From assembly GCF_025060895.1 (NCBI RefSeq), contig NZ_JANZKV010000121.1, forward strand, positions 1 to 64,000: a DNA stretch of 64,000 nt. Reading direction: 5' to 3'. The position numbers were made by a program, and so were the translations under genes. The notes below the pieces were generated by a model. It made no database searches, had not been told where the DNA came from, and saw only the letters and a list, made by a program, of their open reading frames with translations. Source of the DNA: Stieleria sedimenti. GTDB taxonomy: Bacteria; Planctomycetota; Planctomycetia; Pirellulales; Pirellulaceae. This document shows, one piece after another, positions 41,507 to 50,593 of the stretch; position 1 is the stretch's first letter, and each line of letters opens with the position of its first letter.

Positions 41507-43225
41507 CTATTTGATCGACGAGGGCTCGGCGGAGAAACGTTGTTGTACGCTCGGTTGCCCGATCAATTGCCAGTAGGTCAGTGTGCCGAGTGGCCGCGGG
41601 ACGAGTTGGGGCCGCTGGGTCGCCGGCAGTCGGTTGCGGACGAGCTGGTACAGATCCTGCAGCATCGACGGCGCATCGCCATAGTAGCTGTGCCCGAGCA
41701 GGCTGAGGTCGATGCCGCTGACATCGATGGTTTCAACGCCCGGGACCACCACGATGTCGGAACCACTCTCACCGGCGCGGGGGTACCCATGCACTTGCTT
41801 GGATGCGATCAGCGCCTGATCGTCGGAAGACGCATAGAGCGTGACATGCTGGGCGATGGAGGTCAGCGCGGGTGCCAAGTCGCGGCGAAACCGATCGGCG
41901 TCCACATCGGGAGCTGCCAACACGACCCGATCAAACAGGGGAGAGGGTTCGGTGTCGAATTGCCGCTGCTCCCAACCGATTTCGACCAGCGCCCCGGTCG
42001 TCGGCCGATTCCCCATGCTGTGGGCGACGACGTTGATCGAACGCGCACCGCTTTGATGGGCCAGATCGAGCAGGAATTGCTTGAGGTGCGTTTGAGTCCA
42101 GGCGGCGTTGTTTTCATCGACGGTGTAGCCCAGCAGCGTGCCTTGGCTGGGCCAACTGTAACACACCGGAACACCTTCGAAGGGAAGGTCGACTGCGATC
42201 TGGGCGGTCCGCCGGATCGCCGATTGGAAGTCGACGTTGTAGCCGTGAATGAAGACCAGCAAGTCTTGGCTGGGCGACAGAGCGACGGTCTCGGCCAGTC
42301 GTCGCTCAAATTCGGAATCGGAGAGTTCGACCGCACTGGTCAGGACAATGTGCTCCTGTTGGTCTTCGCGAATTTCGAATCTCAGCAAACTGGGTCGCTC
42401 GACCATGCCGCGTTGGTGCGTGTCCGGCACCGTCACTTCGGCGATCCCTCTGACCAGCGTTCCCCGGTCTGCGCTGTACGTCACGCCGTGTTTTTCGATG
42501 TTGGCGGTGCCGGATAGCAAAACGGCCGACGCGGCCAAGGCGGAAACGACGCCGAATGTCGAGAACCCCAAAGCGGCTTGGGAACGGCGTCGCAGCACGC
42601 TGAATCCGGCCAGGGCGAGAAAGACGACCGACGAACCGCCCAACAACACCAGCGCGTCGCGGTTGCCGGTGATGTTGTAGGCGGACAGGGCAACCGAATC
42701 TCGCTGGCGATCGGTGGCGTAATAAACGGCTACCGTCGCGAACGCGCGGTCGGAGTCGTGGGTCGCCCCGGCGGGGAGCGTCGCAAAGGGGCCTGTCGGC
42801 GCCGATTCGGCAACCCGGGCTGCCATCGGCGGGGGCGGCGGAACTGCAAGTGAGCGAGGTGCCCTCTCGGACGAGAACGCCATCGACGACTCGGGTTCTG
42901 ACTCGAACGCGGAATCGGCGAGTTTCCGATCGCCCTGGTCGATGGCGGCGGGCCGATCACCGAATGTTGGTGGGGCTTCCGGGGCGAACGTGATGTCGGG
43001 ATCGATCTCCGGAGCCTGCTGAATCGCCTCGGGTTGGGCCTCGGGTTGCTCCATCGCCTGACCGCCCCGCTCCCCAGAGCAGCCGGAAAGGCTCAGCAAT
43101 GCCAGCAAGATGAGCCCCAACGGAACGAGGCCGTGCGACACGACATCTCGGGCGATGCGGTGGCAGCAATGGACGTCGAGTCGGGCTGGATCGGCGGGGG
43201 CTGGATCGATCGGGTCAGAGAGCAT
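41507..43225 (-). CDS. DUF900 alpha/beta-hydrolase lipoprotein
   Basis: 572 residues. The lipoprotein signal LILLALLSLSGC follows a rather long N-region, and a GTG start in front of SHGLVPLG would shorten it. A disordered Pro/Glu/Ala stretch runs to about 155. Two membrane segments occur near 190-240 (ALVLLGGSSVVFLALAGF, FGVVSALAASAVLLSG). The hydrolase domain (about 250-530) is of the DUF900 type: LLVFIHGYNVDFQSAIRRTAQ, nucleophile elbow INVVAHSMGN with the catalytic Ser, and VVLAAPDVDADRF. DUF900 proteins are thought to be esterases or lipases; the substrate is unknown. Lipid anchor plus two helices implies envelope location. Confidence 0.85.
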   Translation of the reverse strand: MLSDPIDPAPADPARLDVHCCHRIARDVVSHGLVPLGLILLALLSLSGCSGERGGQAMEQPEAQPEAIQQAPEIDPDITFAPEAPPTFGDRPAAIDQGDRKLADSAFESEPESSMAFSSERAPRSLAVPPPPPMAARVAESAPTGPFATLPAGATHDSDRAFATVAVYYATDRQRDSVALSAYNITGNRDALVLLGGSSVVFLALAGFSVLRRRSQAALGFSTFGVVSALAASAVLLSGTANIEKHGVTYSADRGTLVRGIAEVTVPDTHQRGMVERPSLLRFEIREDQQEHIVLTSAVELSDSEFERRLAETVALSPSQDLLVFIHGYNVDFQSAIRRTAQIAVDLPFEGVPVCYSWPSQGTLLGYTVDENNAAWTQTHLKQFLLDLAHQSGARSINVVAHSMGNRPTTGALVEIGWEQRQFDTEPSPLFDRVVLAAPDVDADRFRRDLAPALTSIAQHVTLYASSDDQALIASKQVHGYPRAGESGSDIVVVPGVETIDVSGIDLSLLGHSYYGDAPSMLQDLYQLVRNRLPATQRPQLVPRPLGTLTYWQLIGQPSVQQRFSAEPSSIK

Positions 43226-43439
43226 GATGGCGTGACCTTGGGCAGGTGTTGGTCATTACACGGTTTGCCCGTGTGCTCGGGTGGAAAGCTCGCTCGGGCG
43301 CGGGGCGACATGCCTTCGATACTCTGCCGAAACGGTCCAGGTCGATGTCAATTGGGGCAGATCAATCTTTACCCGACTCCACGTCTTTCTGTTTACTACG
43401 CCAAACCGCCTTCTCAGCCCTGCCTATGAGTGTCGACGC

Positions 43440-44315
43440 ATGGATTCGCACCGTCTGCCCGCCAGCCAGCCAACCCGCCAGCCCGCTCCCGTTTCAGCGT
43501 CCGTCATCATGACAACGTTTCGGTCTCCGCATTATCTCCGCCAAGTCCTCCAGGGGTTTGCCCACCAGACCTGCCGTGACTTTGAAATTGTGGTCGGTGA
43601 AGATGGCCGGACGGAAGAGACGCGCGGGGTGATCGACGAGTTTGCCACACGCACGGACGTTCGCGTCCGTTATGTTTCCCAGCCCCATCAGGGATTCGGA
43701 AAAACGCGGATCCTGAATCGTGCCATCGACGCCGCCCAGGGTGACTACTTGATCTTCACCGACGGCGACTGTGTTCCGCGCCGCGACTTTGTCGCCGAGC
43801 ACGTTCGGCTTGCCGCGGCGGGGCGATTCTTGTCCGGCGGCTGCTATCGGCTGAAACGTGCGTTGACCGACCGAATCCTGGCCGGCGACGTCGCATACGA
43901 CGATTTCACCGACCCGATTTGGCTGAAACACAACGGCGACGACGTTCCCGCCAAATGGTTGTGGATCCAAAACCGCCCAGGACTGGCCAAGGTGTTGGAC
44001 CTTGCCACGACGACTCGCCCGACATTCAACGGCCACAACGCGTCGGCTTGGAAAGCGGATGTCGTTGCCGCCAATGGCTTCAACCATGAAATGCGGTATG
44101 GCGGCCTGGATCGTGAACTCGGGGAACGATTGGAGAATGCCGGTGTGCTGGGCATGCAAATCCGCCACCGTGCGGTCTGCTATCACCTGGACCACGACCG
44201 TGGCTATGTCAACGACGAAGACTGGCAGCGCAATCGCGACATCCGCCAGCGCGTCCGGAAGACGGGAATCACACGGGCACAGCAGGGGCTGGACGAGGTC
44301 CGGGAGGTGGCTTGA
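43440..44315 (+). CDS. Family 2 glycosyltransferase
   Basis: 291 residues from the ATG at 43440, which keeps the first beta strand SASVIMTTF; the open frame begins at 43281 but the extra 53 residues are not protein-like. GT-A fold: IVVGEDGRTEETRGVIDEF, nucleotide/metal motif IFTDGDCVPRRDFV with DxD-like DGD, and the C-terminal acceptor region TRPTFNGHNASAW followed by GGLDRELGERLENAG, typical of the galactosyltransferase-like C-terminal group. No membrane segment, so cytoplasmic and acting on lipid-linked or nucleotide sugars. The acceptor is unknown. No polysaccharide gene cluster is adjacent. Confidence 0.88.
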   Translation: MDSHRLPASQPTRQPAPVSASVIMTTFRSPHYLRQVLQGFAHQTCRDFEIVVGEDGRTEETRGVIDEFATRTDVRVRYVSQPHQGFGKTRILNRAIDAAQGDYLIFTDGDCVPRRDFVAEHVRLAAAGRFLSGGCYRLKRALTDRILAGDVAYDDFTDPIWLKHNGDDVPAKWLWIQNRPGLAKVLDLATTTRPTFNGHNASAWKADVVAANGFNHEMRYGGLDRELGERLENAGVLGMQIRHRAVCYHLDHDRGYVNDEDWQRNRDIRQRVRKTGITRAQQGLDEVREVA

Positions 44316-44346
44316 GGGATCGGGTGACGGGAGGTCGGAACGGTGG

Positions 44347-44394
44347 GGCAGAATGATGGGATGGCAGAATGATGGGATGGCAGAATGATGGGGT
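44347..44394 (+). repeat. Three 16-base tandem units (GGCAGAATGATGGGAT)
   Basis: Units at 44347-44362, 44363-44378 and 44379-44394 (last with GGGGT at its end). The array ends just 7 bases before the start codon of the acetyltransferase gene. The same unit is found twice at 50468-50499, next to a related 14-base array. Confidence 0.85.
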
Positions 44395-44400
44395 GACAGG

Positions 44401-45027
44401 ATGACGGGATGGTTGGATGCGGTGACGCTTGCTGGCGATGGGGTTCGACTCGAGTTACTCGATCCAGTCCATCACGACGACCTTGTTGAATCGGCCCGCG
44501 ACGGTCGTCTGTGGGAACTTTGGTACACGAGTGTCCCCGAGCCCGACGCGATGGCTGGGGAGATCAAACGCCGGCTTGGTCTGTACGCGCGGCGGTCGAT
44601 GTTGCCGTTTGCGATCATCGATGAGGCATCGGGCCGGGCGGTCGGAATGACCACGTACATGAACATCGACGAAGCGAATCGACGCTTGGAGATCGGGTCA
44701 ACGTGGTATCGTCAATCGGTTTGGCGCAGCGGACTGAACACTCGCTGCAAGCGACTTTTGCTGACGCAGGCGTTCGAAACGATGAATTGCGTCGCCGTCG
44801 AATTTCGCACGCACTTTTTGAACCGTCGCAGCCGTGTCGCGATCGAACGCCTTGGCGCGAAGCTGGACGGGATTCTGCGGAACCACCAGATTTTGTCCGA
44901 CGGGACGCTGCGGGACACGTGCGTCTATTCGATCCTCGCCAGCGAATGGCCGGCGGTCAAAACGCATTTGACGTTTCTGTTGCATCGGCGCGGCGACGAG
45001 TGCCGTGGGCCGAAAGGGGTCGGGTAG
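44401..45027 (+). CDS. GNAT family N-acetyltransferase (RimJ/RimL-like)
   Basis: 208 residues. Begins with VTLAGDGVRLELLDPVHHDDLVES, the usual RimJ/RimL opening, followed by LPFAIIDEASGRAVGMTTYMNIDEANRRLEIG (central strand) and the acyl-CoA region RSGLNTRCKRLLLTQAFETMNCVAVEFRTHFLNRRSRVAIERLGAKLDG. It probably acetylates an amino group of a protein or small molecule; the target is not predictable. The ATG lies directly after a 16-base tandem repeat array and in a GATGACGGGATGG context that resembles it, so the start and ribosome binding site were formed partly by the repeat. Confidence 0.88.
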   Translation: MTGWLDAVTLAGDGVRLELLDPVHHDDLVESARDGRLWELWYTSVPEPDAMAGEIKRRLGLYARRSMLPFAIIDEASGRAVGMTTYMNIDEANRRLEIGSTWYRQSVWRSGLNTRCKRLLLTQAFETMNCVAVEFRTHFLNRRSRVAIERLGAKLDGILRNHQILSDGTLRDTCVYSILASEWPAVKTHLTFLLHRRGDECRGPKGVG

Positions 45028-45035
45028 AAACGAAA

Positions 45036-45059
45036 CGACCTCTCCCGAAGGAGAGGTCG
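45036..45059. terminator. Symmetric hairpin between convergent genes
   Basis: A perfect 10-base stem CGACCTCTCC/GGAGAGGTCG closed by a CGAA tetraloop lies 8 bases after the acetyltransferase stop and 29 bases after the metalloprotease stop on the other strand. No long T-run follows on either side, but location and strength fit a shared two-way terminator. Confidence 0.6.
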
Positions 45060-45088
45060 CATGAGAATGAACAGAGTGCGGAAACCGC

Positions 45089-48061
45089 TTACTCCTGGTC
45101 TTGCGTTTCACCGAGAATCAGCATGCCCGAAAAGCTGGGCGCCTTGGCTGAGTTGTAGGTGTAACCGGCTTTAAGAGCTTGCTCGATCCGCATGGAGACT
45201 TCATGAAGATGGGCGCGTGAGTAGGCGTCCATTTTCTTTTCGCACTTTTTCAGTCGCATGTCGATCTTTTTCATCAGATCGACAAGCTGCATGCGTGCCA
45301 GGTCACCGATCGGCTTGTAGGCCGCCGCGCCGTCGTTTTTCTCCAGGATCAAATCGATCAACCGTTGGACATGCTCCTGCTGCAGGTTGCGGCGGAGCGA
45401 GCTGATCATCGGCTGGCGATTGCTGCGATTTTCGGGGCATTCGGATTCGAGTTCCGTCCAGGCAGCATTGCTGATCGTGGTGAGCAACTCGGGCAGCGTC
45501 AACGCATCGTCTTCGGCGGGCAGACGGAGCTCATTGTCATAGACGCGACGCAGCGTCGTGGGGCTCATCAACCAGGTCAGCGCGGAAGCTTGTAGCCCGA
45601 GCACACGGTCGTGGATCGGCCAGGTCGCTTCACCGGAAGTACCGAAGTGGGCACCGCCGTCGAGCCATTGATCGGAGGTCATTCGCTCGAGCAACTTGGG
45701 CGTCAAGCCGAAAGCGCTGTCGCTGAACGTCTGGTCGATCACAAACTGCATCGCTTCGCGTTGCTGTTTTGCCGGGACGACGACGACCGGGGGTCGATCG
45801 TTCGGATCCCCTTTCTTGTCTCGGTTGACGAACGCACCGCCGACCCAATTGGCCATCATGCTTGCCGCACGGGTCTGGATCGACAGGGTCAATTCGTAGC
45901 CGCGACGCGCCTTGGCCCAGCTGTCACCGTCTTTGACAAACTTGTCCAAGATACGCTCGCGATAGAGCTTCACCAATTTCATCTGCTCTTGAGCGTAGTC
46001 GAGCGGATTGGCGGAGAAGTCGTAGCGACGGGCGAGCGGGTCGGGACCATTGGTGTCTTCGTCGGTCGCGTATTGCAACTCCGGTTCGACGCAACGCTTG
46101 AGGATCGTGGGTAGCGCCTTTTCGTCAAAGGTGTAACCGTATTCGATCGCCCAATAGTCGTACGGCCCGATGTCGATCATGGTGTAATCGCCTTGGACAT
46201 CGCCGCTTTCATAGCGGAAGTTGATCGGGATGTAGTCCATCACCGAGGCGGTGAAGACTTCTTTGCCCTTGAGTTCTTCGCTATTGATTTTGTCGAGCGG
46301 GTGCAGTGCCGAGCCTTTGAAGTTGTGACGCAATCCGAGGGTGTGTCCGACTTCGTGAGCCACCAGGTCGGCCAACAGCGGTCCGACGAACCAATCCGGC
46401 ATGCCGTCGAGCATGTCCACCGAATCGTCTTTCTTCTCGTCGTCTTTCTCGTCGTCCTTCTTCTCAGCATCGTCGTCCTTGTCGTCGTCTTTCTTGTCGG
46501 CGTCGTCGTCCTTGTCGTCGGAGTCATCCGCGTCGTCCTTGTCCGACGCTTGCTCTTCTTTCTCTTTCTCTTCGTCCTTCTCGTCTTTCGCTTCGGCCTT
46601 GGGTTTGTCTTCCATCATGGCCAGTGCCCAATCCATTCGCGCGACGGCGAGGTCCAGGCTGCGGGCGTTGGCGGCCATGCACATCCCGTTCTTTTGGCTG
46701 AGGTGACCGATCAGTCCGTCGAACTCATCGTCGCCGATCAGAGACGAATCGGCGGCGGCCATGGAGAAACCCGCGTAGGGTTTCTGTGCGTCTTGGGCGA
46801 TCTGTTGACGAACTTGCGTGACCTTTGAGGGAGAGGTCATGCGGACGCGGGGGTCCCAGGAGGGGTGCTCGCTGAGCCAGGCCAAAGTTTCCGGGCTGGC
46901 CCCTTCCATCGCCAGCTTCGGCAGCAGGTCGTCGTAGTTGTAGTTGTAGTAGCGGATCCAGCCGTCGGTCAGAATGATGTCGGCGTCAAGGATCTCACCG
47001 GTCATCGGGTGCACGCGGCTGGGGCCGATCGCGGTACCGATGTCATTGTTCAACCAGCGAATGAAGTTGTAGCGAACGTCTTCCGGGTCCTTTTCCATGT
47101 GGGCGCCGCTCTGGGCGTCCTGGTAACGGACTTCGATCGCGTCGACGATGCCGACTTTTTCAAAGGCTTTGTTCCAGTAGTCGACACCGGCGCGGATGAA
47201 TCGGCGATAGCGGACCGGGGCGGTGTGCTCGACGTAGAAAATGATCGGGTCTTTGGGCGGGCTCAGCTTCAGTTTCGAATCGCGCTTTTCCAAGTTCCAA
47301 CGATTGATGTAGCGAATCCGGGTCTCATCGTCGGTGTACTTGCTGAGGTCGGAGTAGGTGGTGGTGAAGAACCCGACCCGTTGGTCCGCCAATCGCGGCT
47401 TGAATCCGCTGGACGGACTGGGGACTTCGCTGAAGGAGTAATGCAGGGTTTGGAAGCGACCGGCGGCACCGACCGTCTCCAGGGCGACTTCCACGTTGGA
47501 CGGGAAGACTTTGATCGACTCAATTTTTTTGATTCGCGAATTGGAGATGCGGACACTTCGTCCAAAGAACGTGCTGGCGTTGCCCAGCAAGAGCGAGTCC
47601 AGATCGATCACCGGACCGCCTGCGCTGCCCTTGGCGACGATCGGGATGTCGAGCAGGACTTTGTCGGTGAACAGGCGTGCGACCGATGCCTTGGATTCCG
47701 GATCGCCGGTGGCGCGGATCGACAGGTTCGGCGCGATCAGGGCCAGCCGATCGTCATACTGGCGCCACTTGACGACCAATTCTCCGGACTGCAACCCGGC
47801 ATAGGTGTCACCGCTGCTGACCGTCAGGGCGATAAAGTAGCTTTTGGTCGCGAAATTTTTCGGCAGTTCGGCCAGCAGTTGGGCGTCTTTGGTCCGCTGC
47901 CAGACGTTGAAGAATCCCTTGCGATTCTCCTGGTCAGAAACCGGAACTGCTTCGTAGCCCTCGGAAACTTTGTCAAAAGTGGGCAATTCGGCGGCTGAAA
48001 CGCGACGTTCAGCCGCAGAAAGAGTCAGCAAAAAAACAAAACCGGCGACGGCGTATTTCAT
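45089..48061 (-). CDS. Large secreted zinc metalloprotease (DUF5117/DUF5118-like, metzincin)
   Basis: 990 residues from the ATG at 48061; a GTG at 48070 adds three residues. Signal peptide KYAVAGFVFLLTLSAAERRVSA, cleaved before AELP. The catalytic motif HEVGHTLGLRH (His569, His573, His579) is followed by SVMDYIPINF, a metzincin-like Met-turn. Other family marks: RYINRWNLEKRDSK, PIIFYVEHTAPVRYRRFIRAGVDYWNKAFEKVG, and NDIGTAIGPSRVHPMTGEI. A block of about 65 residues of only Lys, Asp, Glu and a few Ser/Ala just before the active site is a charged insert that is unusual for the family. Expected in the periplasm or outside the cell; the substrate is unknown. Confidence 0.9.
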   Translation of the reverse strand: MKYAVAGFVFLLTLSAAERRVSAAELPTFDKVSEGYEAVPVSDQENRKGFFNVWQRTKDAQLLAELPKNFATKSYFIALTVSSGDTYAGLQSGELVVKWRQYDDRLALIAPNLSIRATGDPESKASVARLFTDKVLLDIPIVAKGSAGGPVIDLDSLLLGNASTFFGRSVRISNSRIKKIESIKVFPSNVEVALETVGAAGRFQTLHYSFSEVPSPSSGFKPRLADQRVGFFTTTYSDLSKYTDDETRIRYINRWNLEKRDSKLKLSPPKDPIIFYVEHTAPVRYRRFIRAGVDYWNKAFEKVGIVDAIEVRYQDAQSGAHMEKDPEDVRYNFIRWLNNDIGTAIGPSRVHPMTGEILDADIILTDGWIRYYNYNYDDLLPKLAMEGASPETLAWLSEHPSWDPRVRMTSPSKVTQVRQQIAQDAQKPYAGFSMAAADSSLIGDDEFDGLIGHLSQKNGMCMAANARSLDLAVARMDWALAMMEDKPKAEAKDEKDEEKEKEEQASDKDDADDSDDKDDDADKKDDDKDDDAEKKDDEKDDEKKDDSVDMLDGMPDWFVGPLLADLVAHEVGHTLGLRHNFKGSALHPLDKINSEELKGKEVFTASVMDYIPINFRYESGDVQGDYTMIDIGPYDYWAIEYGYTFDEKALPTILKRCVEPELQYATDEDTNGPDPLARRYDFSANPLDYAQEQMKLVKLYRERILDKFVKDGDSWAKARRGYELTLSIQTRAASMMANWVGGAFVNRDKKGDPNDRPPVVVVPAKQQREAMQFVIDQTFSDSAFGLTPKLLERMTSDQWLDGGAHFGTSGEATWPIHDRVLGLQASALTWLMSPTTLRRVYDNELRLPAEDDALTLPELLTTISNAAWTELESECPENRSNRQPMISSLRRNLQQEHVQRLIDLILEKNDGAAAYKPIGDLARMQLVDLMKKIDMRLKKCEKKMDAYSRAHLHEVSMRIEQALKAGYTYNSAKAPSFSGMLILGETQDQE

Positions 48062-48574
48062 TCCAGGCACTCGAGCATCAGGTGAAAATGGAAACGAAGC
48101 AAGCGTAGGTCACGCTTTGGGTGGGGCTGGGGTTGGCGGGCGCCGGCAGGCCGATTCAGGGCCGATTCAGGGCCGATTCAGGGCCAAGTCGAGAGGGGCC
48201 AGGGCCTTCAAGCACCTACCGAGGCGCGATCGGGGAGCGGACCGTGAAAAACCCTTTCGGGTTGAACCGGCAAAAGCTGCCCAGACCAAACAATTGATTG
48301 TACCGTTTTGGACATGAAGGTGGGATAGTTTTTACGAATCTGCGGCCGAGATCGGTTCTCCCCAGGGCCCGCATTGCGGTCCTCGTGCTGTGTCAGCGTT
48401 AAAAGTCCGGGTTGCGATCGTCGAGCGGCCGCGAAAACCGCGGTTCGGGTAGCTCGTTCCGAAATGCCAAGGATTGACTGGTTTTGGTTCCCCATCAACA
48501 ATCCCAGAGAAGCTCCGGGACAACGCGTTGTTCTCGAATTCCAATTACCAGGCATTTCTCACTGCAAGGCCACG
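48062..48574. other. Divergent region between metalloprotease and glyA
   Basis: 513 bases. Contains a tandem 11-base repeat near the metalloprotease side, a GTAGGTCACGCT fragment of the dispersed element, and a long leader for glyA. The open frame of glyA extends back to 48374, but that part has no start signal and reads as shadow. I looked for a known riboswitch core (glycine, SAM, THF) and could not match one. Confidence 0.5.
48149..48185. repeat. Tandem 11-base repeat (GGCCGATTCAG x 3.4)
   Basis: Three perfect units at 48149-48159, 48160-48170 and 48171-48181 and a partial fourth. It lies 88 bases upstream of the metalloprotease start, in the likely promoter zone. Confidence 0.85.
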
Positions 48575-49837
48575 ATGAATCCGCTCCAACAACAAGACCC
48601 CCAAATTTGGGACGCTATCCAGGACGAAGCCAGCCGTCAACGCGACGGGCTAGAAATGATTGCCAGTGAGAACTACACCAGTTTCGCGGTGATGCAGGCC
48701 GCCGGCAGCGTGCTGACCAACAAGTATGCCGAAGGCTACCCCGGTCGCCGCTATTATGGCGGTTGCGAACACGTCGATGTGGTCGAGTCGCTTGCAATCG
48801 AGCGTGCCAAGCAACTGTTCGGTGCCGAGGTGGCCAACGTCCAGCCACACAGCGGTTCCCAAGCCAACACGGCCGTCTACCTGTCGTGCCTGAAACCCGG
48901 TGACAAGGTGCTGGGACTCGATTTGGCCCAAGGCGGTCACTTGACGCACGGCATGAAGCTGAACATCAGCGGCCAGCTTTACGATTTCCACTCCTATGGC
49001 GTGACCCAAGACACGAATCGTTTGGATTTTGACCAGATCGCCTCGCTGGCTCGCGAACACAAACCGAAGCTGATCGTTGCCGGTGCGAGCGCCTACCCCC
49101 GCGAAATCCCCCACGACAAATTCGCCGAGATCGCCGAGGAAGTCGGCGCACGGCTGATGGTGGACATGGCTCACTACGCCGGATTGGTAGCAGCGAAGAT
49201 TCACAACAGCCCGGTCGGGTTGGCCGATTATGTCACCACGACGACCCACAAGACGCTGCGCGGCCCCCGCGGCGGCTTGATCCTGTGCAAGGAAGAACAT
49301 GCCAAACTGATCAATCGAAACGTCTTCCCCGGCACCCAGGGCGGTCCGCTGATGCACGTGATCGCGGGCAAGGCGGTGTGCTTCGCCGAAGCGTTGACCG
49401 AAGAGTATCGGACGTACGCCCAGGCCGTCGTGGACAATGCCAAAGTCCTGGCCGAAACGCTGCTCGCGGCAGGATTGCCCCTGGTCAGCGGCGGCACCGA
49501 CAACCACCTGATGCTGGTCGATGTCACGTCGGTCGGCTTGGGCGGGAAAGTCGCCGAATCCGTTTTGGACAGCTGCGGGATCACCGTCAACATGAACATG
49601 ATTCCTTTCGACAAACGCAAGCCGATGGATCCGTCTGGCATTCGAATCGGCACGCCCGCGTTGACCACGCGGGGCATGGGCGGCAACGAAATGCGTCGCA
49701 TCGGTGCCTGGATCCACAGCGCCCTGTCCAACGCCGAAGACACCGAGCTGCATACCCGGATCCGCGGTGAAATTCGCGAAATGAGCGAGAGCTTTCCGGT
49801 TCCGGCGGATCAAGAGTCCCATGCGACGATCGCTTAG
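48575..49837 (+). CDS. glyA: Serine hydroxymethyltransferase
   Basis: 420 residues from the ATG at 48575 (AAGG nearby as ribosome binding site). PLP enzyme that interconverts serine and glycine with tetrahydrofolate, the main source of one-carbon units. [55 protein letters not shown] and [14 protein letters not shown] are diagnostic; Lys226 in the last motif forms the PLP aldimine. Length is normal. Cytoplasmic. The next gene, a response regulator, lies 74 bases downstream and may share the transcript. The leader upstream is long (about 500 bases to the divergent gene). Confidence 0.97.
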   Translation: MNPLQQQDPQIWDAIQDEASRQRDGLEMIASENYTSFAVMQAAGSVLTNKYAEGYPGRRYYGGCEHVDVVESLAIERAKQLFGAEVANVQPHSGSQANTAVYLSCLKPGDKVLGLDLAQGGHLTHGMKLNISGQLYDFHSYGVTQDTNRLDFDQIASLAREHKPKLIVAGASAYPREIPHDKFAEIAEEVGARLMVDMAHYAGLVAAKIHNSPVGLADYVTTTTHKTLRGPRGGLILCKEEHAKLINRNVFPGTQGGPLMHVIAGKAVCFAEALTEEYRTYAQAVVDNAKVLAETLLAAGLPLVSGGTDNHLMLVDVTSVGLGGKVAESVLDSCGITVNMNMIPFDKRKPMDPSGIRIGTPALTTRGMGGNEMRRIGAWIHSALSNAEDTELHTRIRGEIREMSESFPVPADQESHATIA

Positions 49838-49911
49838 GCGGTCGTCGCAAGCCCGCCGCCGGGCGCCCCCACCCCGTCACTTCCATCGCCCCGACATCCC
49901 GCACGCTGACC

Positions 49912-50376
49912 ATGACTGATCCGACCTTGCCGGAGGGAACTCATCGCATCCTGATCGCCGACGACAATGTCGCCAATCGCGAGTTGCTCGAAGCCTACTT
50001 GGCCGAGATCGATTGCGAAATCGAAACCTCCGTCGATGGTCAGGACACCCTCGACAAAATCGCCTCCTTCGAGCCCGACGTGGTGCTGTTGGATGTGATG
50101 ATGCCGAAGCTGAGTGGTTTCGAGGTCTGTAAACAAATCAAAGACAACCCCGACACGTCACGGGTGATGGTCTTGATGGTCACGGCACTCAACGAACTGG
50201 GTGACATCGAACGCGCCGTCGCCGCCGGGACCGATGATTTCATGAGCAAACCGGTGCAAAAGGTCGAGTTGCTCAAGCGTGTCGAGAACATGCTCAAGCT
50301 CAAGGGCATGAACGATGAACTGAAGCGATTGCAACAGTACATCCAGGCGATGGAAGACGCCCAGCGAGCCAGTTGA
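49912..50376 (+). CDS. Single-domain response regulator
   Basis: 154 residues. A receiver domain fills 11-130: acidic pair Asp17-Asp18, phospho-acceptor Asp61 (VVLLDVMMPKLSGFEV), Thr91 (VTALNE) and Lys113 (SKPVQK); all are present, so it can be phosphorylated. The last 30 residues form a charged helix (LKGMNDELKRLQQYIQAMEDAQ) that may mediate dimerisation. No DNA-binding or enzyme output, so it is a CheY- or DivK-like relay. No histidine kinase gene is adjacent. It follows glyA by 74 bases; the meaning of this pairing is unclear. Confidence 0.92.
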   Translation: MTDPTLPEGTHRILIADDNVANRELLEAYLAEIDCEIETSVDGQDTLDKIASFEPDVVLLDVMMPKLSGFEVCKQIKDNPDTSRVMVLMVTALNELGDIERAVAAGTDDFMSKPVQKVELLKRVENMLKLKGMNDELKRLQQYIQAMEDAQRAS

Positions 50377-50397
50377 GGATGGGCGGGGTCAGGGCGT

Positions 50398-50499
50398 GGC
50401 AAAACGATGGGGGCAAAACGATGGGGGCAAAACGATGGGGGCAAAACGATGGGGGCAAGGCGATGATGGCAGAATGATGGGGTGGCAGAATGATGATGA
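50398..50499 (+). repeat. Tandem array of 14- and 16-base related units
   Basis: Four perfect GGCAAAACGATGGG units (50398-50453), a fifth degenerate 14-mer (50454-50467), then a 16-base GGCAGAATGATGGGGT unit and a variant (50468-50499). The 16-mers are the unit seen at 44347-44394. The array starts 21 bases after the response regulator stop codon. Direct head-to-tail copies with no spacers. Confidence 0.88.
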
Positions 50500-50593
50500 G
50501 CTGGTAGCCGAGTCGACAAAAACGTTGCCCTGATCCACCGCTCCCTGTCTCCCGCCACGCCCCTTCGCCGTCACTCATCATTATCGCCCCGAA

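Noticed and set aside
46865-47998. 377-codon plus-strand frame opposite the metalloprotease
   Set aside because: The minus-strand protein has a signal peptide, HExxH motif and family blocks; the plus frame is Val/Gly/Asp-rich shadow.
48374-48574. N-terminal extension of GlyA by 67 residues
   Set aside because: The family begins at the MNPLQQQ position with a ribosome binding site; the extension is Cys/Arg-rich and not family-like.
48300-48574. Glycine, THF or SAM riboswitch in front of glyA
   Set aside because: I could not match the conserved core of any of these classes by eye.
48650-49822. 390-codon minus-strand frame opposite glyA
   Set aside because: Shadow of serine hydroxymethyltransferase; no motifs.
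50398-50499. Possible CRISPR array
   Set aside because: Units are 14-16 bases in direct tandem with no spacers and no cas genes are nearby.
50300-50581. Minus-strand frame with repeated FCPHRFAPIVLPPS-type sequence
   Set aside because: It is simply the translation of the tandem repeat array; no ribosome binding site and no independent protein features.
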